A stretch of 64,000 nucleotides of DNA from JAHEEL01 sp963715255 (GTDB lineage Bacteria; Actinomycetota; Acidimicrobiia; Spongiisociales; UBA5794), in assembly GCA_963715255.1 (NCBI GenBank), contig CAVQRN010000002.1, forward strand, positions 1-64,000, in the 5' to 3' direction. A model generated the notes under the pieces. That model did not search any database. It was not told the origin of the DNA and saw only the letters and a program-made list of their open reading frames with translations. The position numbers were made by a program, and so were the translations under genes. Each line of letters opens with the position of its first letter. Position 1 is the stretch's first letter. Shown piece after piece: positions 61,682 to 64,000 of this stretch.

Positions 61682-64000
61682 CGATCACCCTCACGATCAA
61701 CGGGACAAGGCGTTCTCTCCTCTGCGAGCCGCACGAATCTCTCCGCACCGTGCTCCGTCGGGCGGGTTATCACAGTGTTCGGTACGGATCGGGAACCGGC
61801 GAGACGGGGGCGGCCGCAGTCCTCGTTGACGGCCGCCTCATCTCTGCCGATGTCATGCTCGCCGCACAGGCCGACGGTCATGACGTCGAGACGGTCGAAG
61901 GCCTGAGCGCGCCAGGCACGCTCCACCCGATCCAGGAAGCGTTCATCGAGACCGGGGCAATTCAGTCGGGCTACTCAACACCTGCCACGATCCTGGCGGC
62001 GAAAGCCCTCATCGACCGGAATCCCGACCCGACGGAGAACGAAGTCCGTGACGCTCTCTCCGGAATCCTCGACAGAGAGACCGGCTACCTCCGACCGGTC
62101 CATGCGGTCCTCCGCGCCGCTGCGGTGTTGCGCGGTGAAACGCCGGAGAGCATCGACGTGGTCTCCCTCGACGCTCTCGTCGGCACCGACGGCCAACACG
62201 CCGGCACGGACGGCATCAGCGTCATCGCCCCGCGTGTCGTCCCGAGTTCCGACGTCCCCGAAACTCGCGTCGTCGGCAAGCCCGAGACGAAGGTTGATGC
62301 ACTCAAACTGGCGAAAGGCAATCCTGCGTTCACCGACGACGTCGATCTGACCGGAATGCTGATCGCAAAGGTGCTCTACAGCCCCCACGCTCATGCCAGG
62401 ATCGTTGCCATCGACGATTCGGAAGCGCGGGCGCTGCCCGGCGTTCACGCCGTGCTCCATCACGGCAATGTCTCCCGAGTGCGGTACGCGTCGGGCGGTC
62501 AGAGCTACCCGAATCCGCTCCCCTATGACCAGGTCAGTTTCGACAACAAGGTCCGTTTCGTTGGTGACCGCGTCGCTGCCGTCGCCGCCGACACCGAGGA
62601 GATCGCCCTTGCGGCCGTCGCCTTGATCGATGTCACCTACGAGGTGCTCCCTGCCGTCTTCGATGAGAACGATGCGATCCTCGACGGTGCGCCGGTGATC
62701 CACGATGAAGCCGACATGGAGGGGGCGCACGACGCCTCCCACAACCTTGTCCATCACATCCAAGCCCAGACCGGCGACGTTGCAGACGGGTTCGCGAGCG
62801 CCGACCGCGTCTTCCAACACACGTCGCGCGTCCACCAGGTCCAGCAGGCACCGATCGAACCACACATTGCGATCTCGGCCTGGGACAGCGACGAGCGGCT
62901 CGTCATCACATCATCGACCCAGGTGCCCTTCCACGTCCGACGGATGGTCGCTCCGCTGCTCGGGTTGCCGGTGAAGAAGATCCGAATCATCAAGCCGCGC
63001 ATCGGCGGCGGTTTCGGCGTCAAACAAGAGATGTTGATCGAGGACATCGTCGGCCACCTCACGATCGTGACCGGCCGTCCGGTTCGGCTTGAACTCACCC
63101 GCGAGGAGGAGTTCATCTCGAGCCGGACCCGACATCCGCAAACGATCACGTTCAAGACCGGCGTCGACGCAAGAGGCAAACTGACCGCCCAAGAGATGCG
63201 CGTCGTCGCCAACACCGGCGCCTACGGAACCCACGGCCTCACGGTGCAGATGGTGACCGGCCTCCGGGGACTCAGTTCCTACAACTCCCCGCTGAAGCGA
63301 TTCGATTGCAGGGTCGCATACACGAACATCCCAGTCCCAGGGGCCTACCGCGGGTACGGGGCTCCACAGGCGCTCTACGCCCTGGAGACTCACATGGAGG
63401 ACATTGCCGACGAACTCGGCATGGACGCAATCGAATTCCGCCGACTGAACTGGACCGGCGTCGGCGACCCGCTCGACATCGCCCCTCAACTCGGTGAGGG
63501 CGACCAGGATGCCAGCGTGATGCCGGTCGTGACATCGAGCGGTCTCGAGGAAGCCGTCGCTCAGGGACAGCGGGCAATCGGATGGAACCGACGAACCGAC
63601 GCAGAGTGGCATCGGCCCGCCGACCGACCGAACATCCGCCGGGGCCTCGGATTTGCGATGGCGATGCACGGCACCGCGATCCCCGGCCTCGACATGGGTG
63701 GTGCGAGCCTCAAGATCAACGACGACGGTTCATTCAACTTGCTGGTTGGCGCCACCGATCTTGGAACCGGGTCGGACACGGTGCTGGCGCAGATCGCTGC
63801 GGAAGTGGTCGGTGTACGAACCGATGACATCATCGTCTACTCATCCGACACCGACATGACTCCATTCGATGTTGGTGCGTATGCGTCGAGCACGACCTAC
63901 ATCTCGGGGATGGCCACCAAACGCGTGGCCGAACAGGTTCGTAGTCAGATCATCGAACGCGCGGCCCTCATGCTCGGCGTCGAAGGGGACTCGATCGATC
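61678..64000 (+). CDS. xdhD: XdhD/YgfN-like molybdenum hydroxylase with cluster-less ferredoxin domain (partial)
   Basis: This frame is open from ATG 61678 to the window end (774 codons), so the C-terminus is missing. Residues 1-150 have the fold of the 2Fe-2S subunit but no ligand cysteines. Where a normal subunit has CxxGxCGxC, SCL, QCGFCTPG and NxCRCTGY, this one reads GSGTGETGAAA, ADV, QSGYSTPA and GILDRETGY. From residue 200 it is a molybdopterin subunit: VLYSPHAHARIVAIDDSEAR, KPRIGGGFGVKQEMLIEDIV, PGAYRGYGAPQALYALETHM and GATDLGTGSDTVLAQIAAEV. This organisation matches E. coli XdhD (YgfN). It probably acts on a purine, with electrons leaving by another route. Confidence 0.88.
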   Translation, partial: MTITLTINGTRRSLLCEPHESLRTVLRRAGYHSVRYGSGTGETGAAAVLVDGRLISADVMLAAQADGHDVETVEGLSAPGTLHPIQEAFIETGAIQSGYSTPATILAAKALIDRNPDPTENEVRDALSGILDRETGYLRPVHAVLRAAAVLRGETPESIDVVSLDALVGTDGQHAGTDGISVIAPRVVPSSDVPETRVVGKPETKVDALKLAKGNPAFTDDVDLTGMLIAKVLYSPHAHARIVAIDDSEARALPGVHAVLHHGNVSRVRYASGGQSYPNPLPYDQVSFDNKVRFVGDRVAAVAADTEEIALAAVALIDVTYEVLPAVFDENDAILDGAPVIHDEADMEGAHDASHNLVHHIQAQTGDVADGFASADRVFQHTSRVHQVQQAPIEPHIAISAWDSDERLVITSSTQVPFHVRRMVAPLLGLPVKKIRIIKPRIGGGFGVKQEMLIEDIVGHLTIVTGRPVRLELTREEEFISSRTRHPQTITFKTGVDARGKLTAQEMRVVANTGAYGTHGLTVQMVTGLRGLSSYNSPLKRFDCRVAYTNIPVPGAYRGYGAPQALYALETHMEDIADELGMDAIEFRRLNWTGVGDPLDIAPQLGEGDQDASVMPVVTSSGLEEAVAQGQRAIGWNRRTDAEWHRPADRPNIRRGLGFAMAMHGTAIPGLDMGGASLKINDDGSFNLLVGATDLGTGSDTVLAQIAAEVVGVRTDDIIVYSSDTDMTPFDVGAYASSTTYISGMATKRVAEQVRSQIIERAALMLGVEGDSID

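Noticed and set aside
61975..62865. A 296-codon minus-strand open frame
   Set aside because: Antisense to the XdhD-like gene, whose plus-strand motifs are unmistakable.

Overview
The window is GC-rich chromosomal DNA from an actinobacterium, and its gene order resembles deep lineages such as Acidimicrobiia. The order tig-clpP-clpX ... valS-folC-ndk-mreBCD-mrdA-rodA ... rne/rng-rplU-rpmA-obgE-proB ... nadD-rsfS is the classical actinomycete order. Many genes overlap by ATGA or GTGA, and most tRNAs do not encode CCA. Lineage is inferred from synteny and protein character only.

Layout. 1-1,110: a decayed arylsulfatase remnant and tRNA-Ala. 1,129-5,850 (minus): rsfS, nadD, a LytM-like protein, a receiver domain, a 96-bp tandem repeat array, and a MoxR/CoxE pair. 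5,884-28,146 (mostly minus): the housekeeping run proB, obgE, rpmA, rplU, rng, tdk, rodA, mrdA, mreDCB, ndk, folC, valS, clpX, clpP and tig, broken by a plus-strand amidohydrolase. 28,183-30,207: six tRNAs flanking a broken HNH gene and an HTH protein of unknown role. 30,309-41,179 (minus): an almost continuous run of GNAT, MDMPI-like protein, an arginine-deiminase-tail ORF, a DUF2007-JAMM fusion, a small membrane protein, an Rv1339-like MBL phosphodiesterase, rph and rdgB. It ends with two sensor adenylate-cyclase-like proteins flanking an MscS channel with a cyclic-nucleotide domain. 41,481-52,204: pfkA, then a divergent amino-acid/carbamoyl-phosphate cluster around a GntR regulator. 52,338-64,000: a transketolase-like enzyme, mocA, a three-subunit molybdenum hydroxylase, an 8-oxoguanine deaminase, and a second hydroxylase (YgfM/XdhD-like) that runs off the window.

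How the genes fit together. The right third resembles the E. coli ygeW-yqeA-ygfJ-ssnA-ygfM-xdhD purine-catabolic locus: hydroxylases and a deaminase act on purines, and carbamoyltransferases plus carbamate kinase can recover ATP from carbamoyl phosphate. The most interesting unit is 30.3-38.3 kb, which looks like a cyclic-nucleotide circuit: receptor cyclases, a cNMP-domain channel between them, and a probable cAMP phosphodiesterase upstream on the same strand. Several expected catalytic residues are missing from the cyclases and the channel cassette.

Caution: about a dozen genes carry single-base frameshifts, including the essential valS and rodA. Most look like indel errors in the assembly, so frameshifted genes are given as whole loci with the shift position noted.
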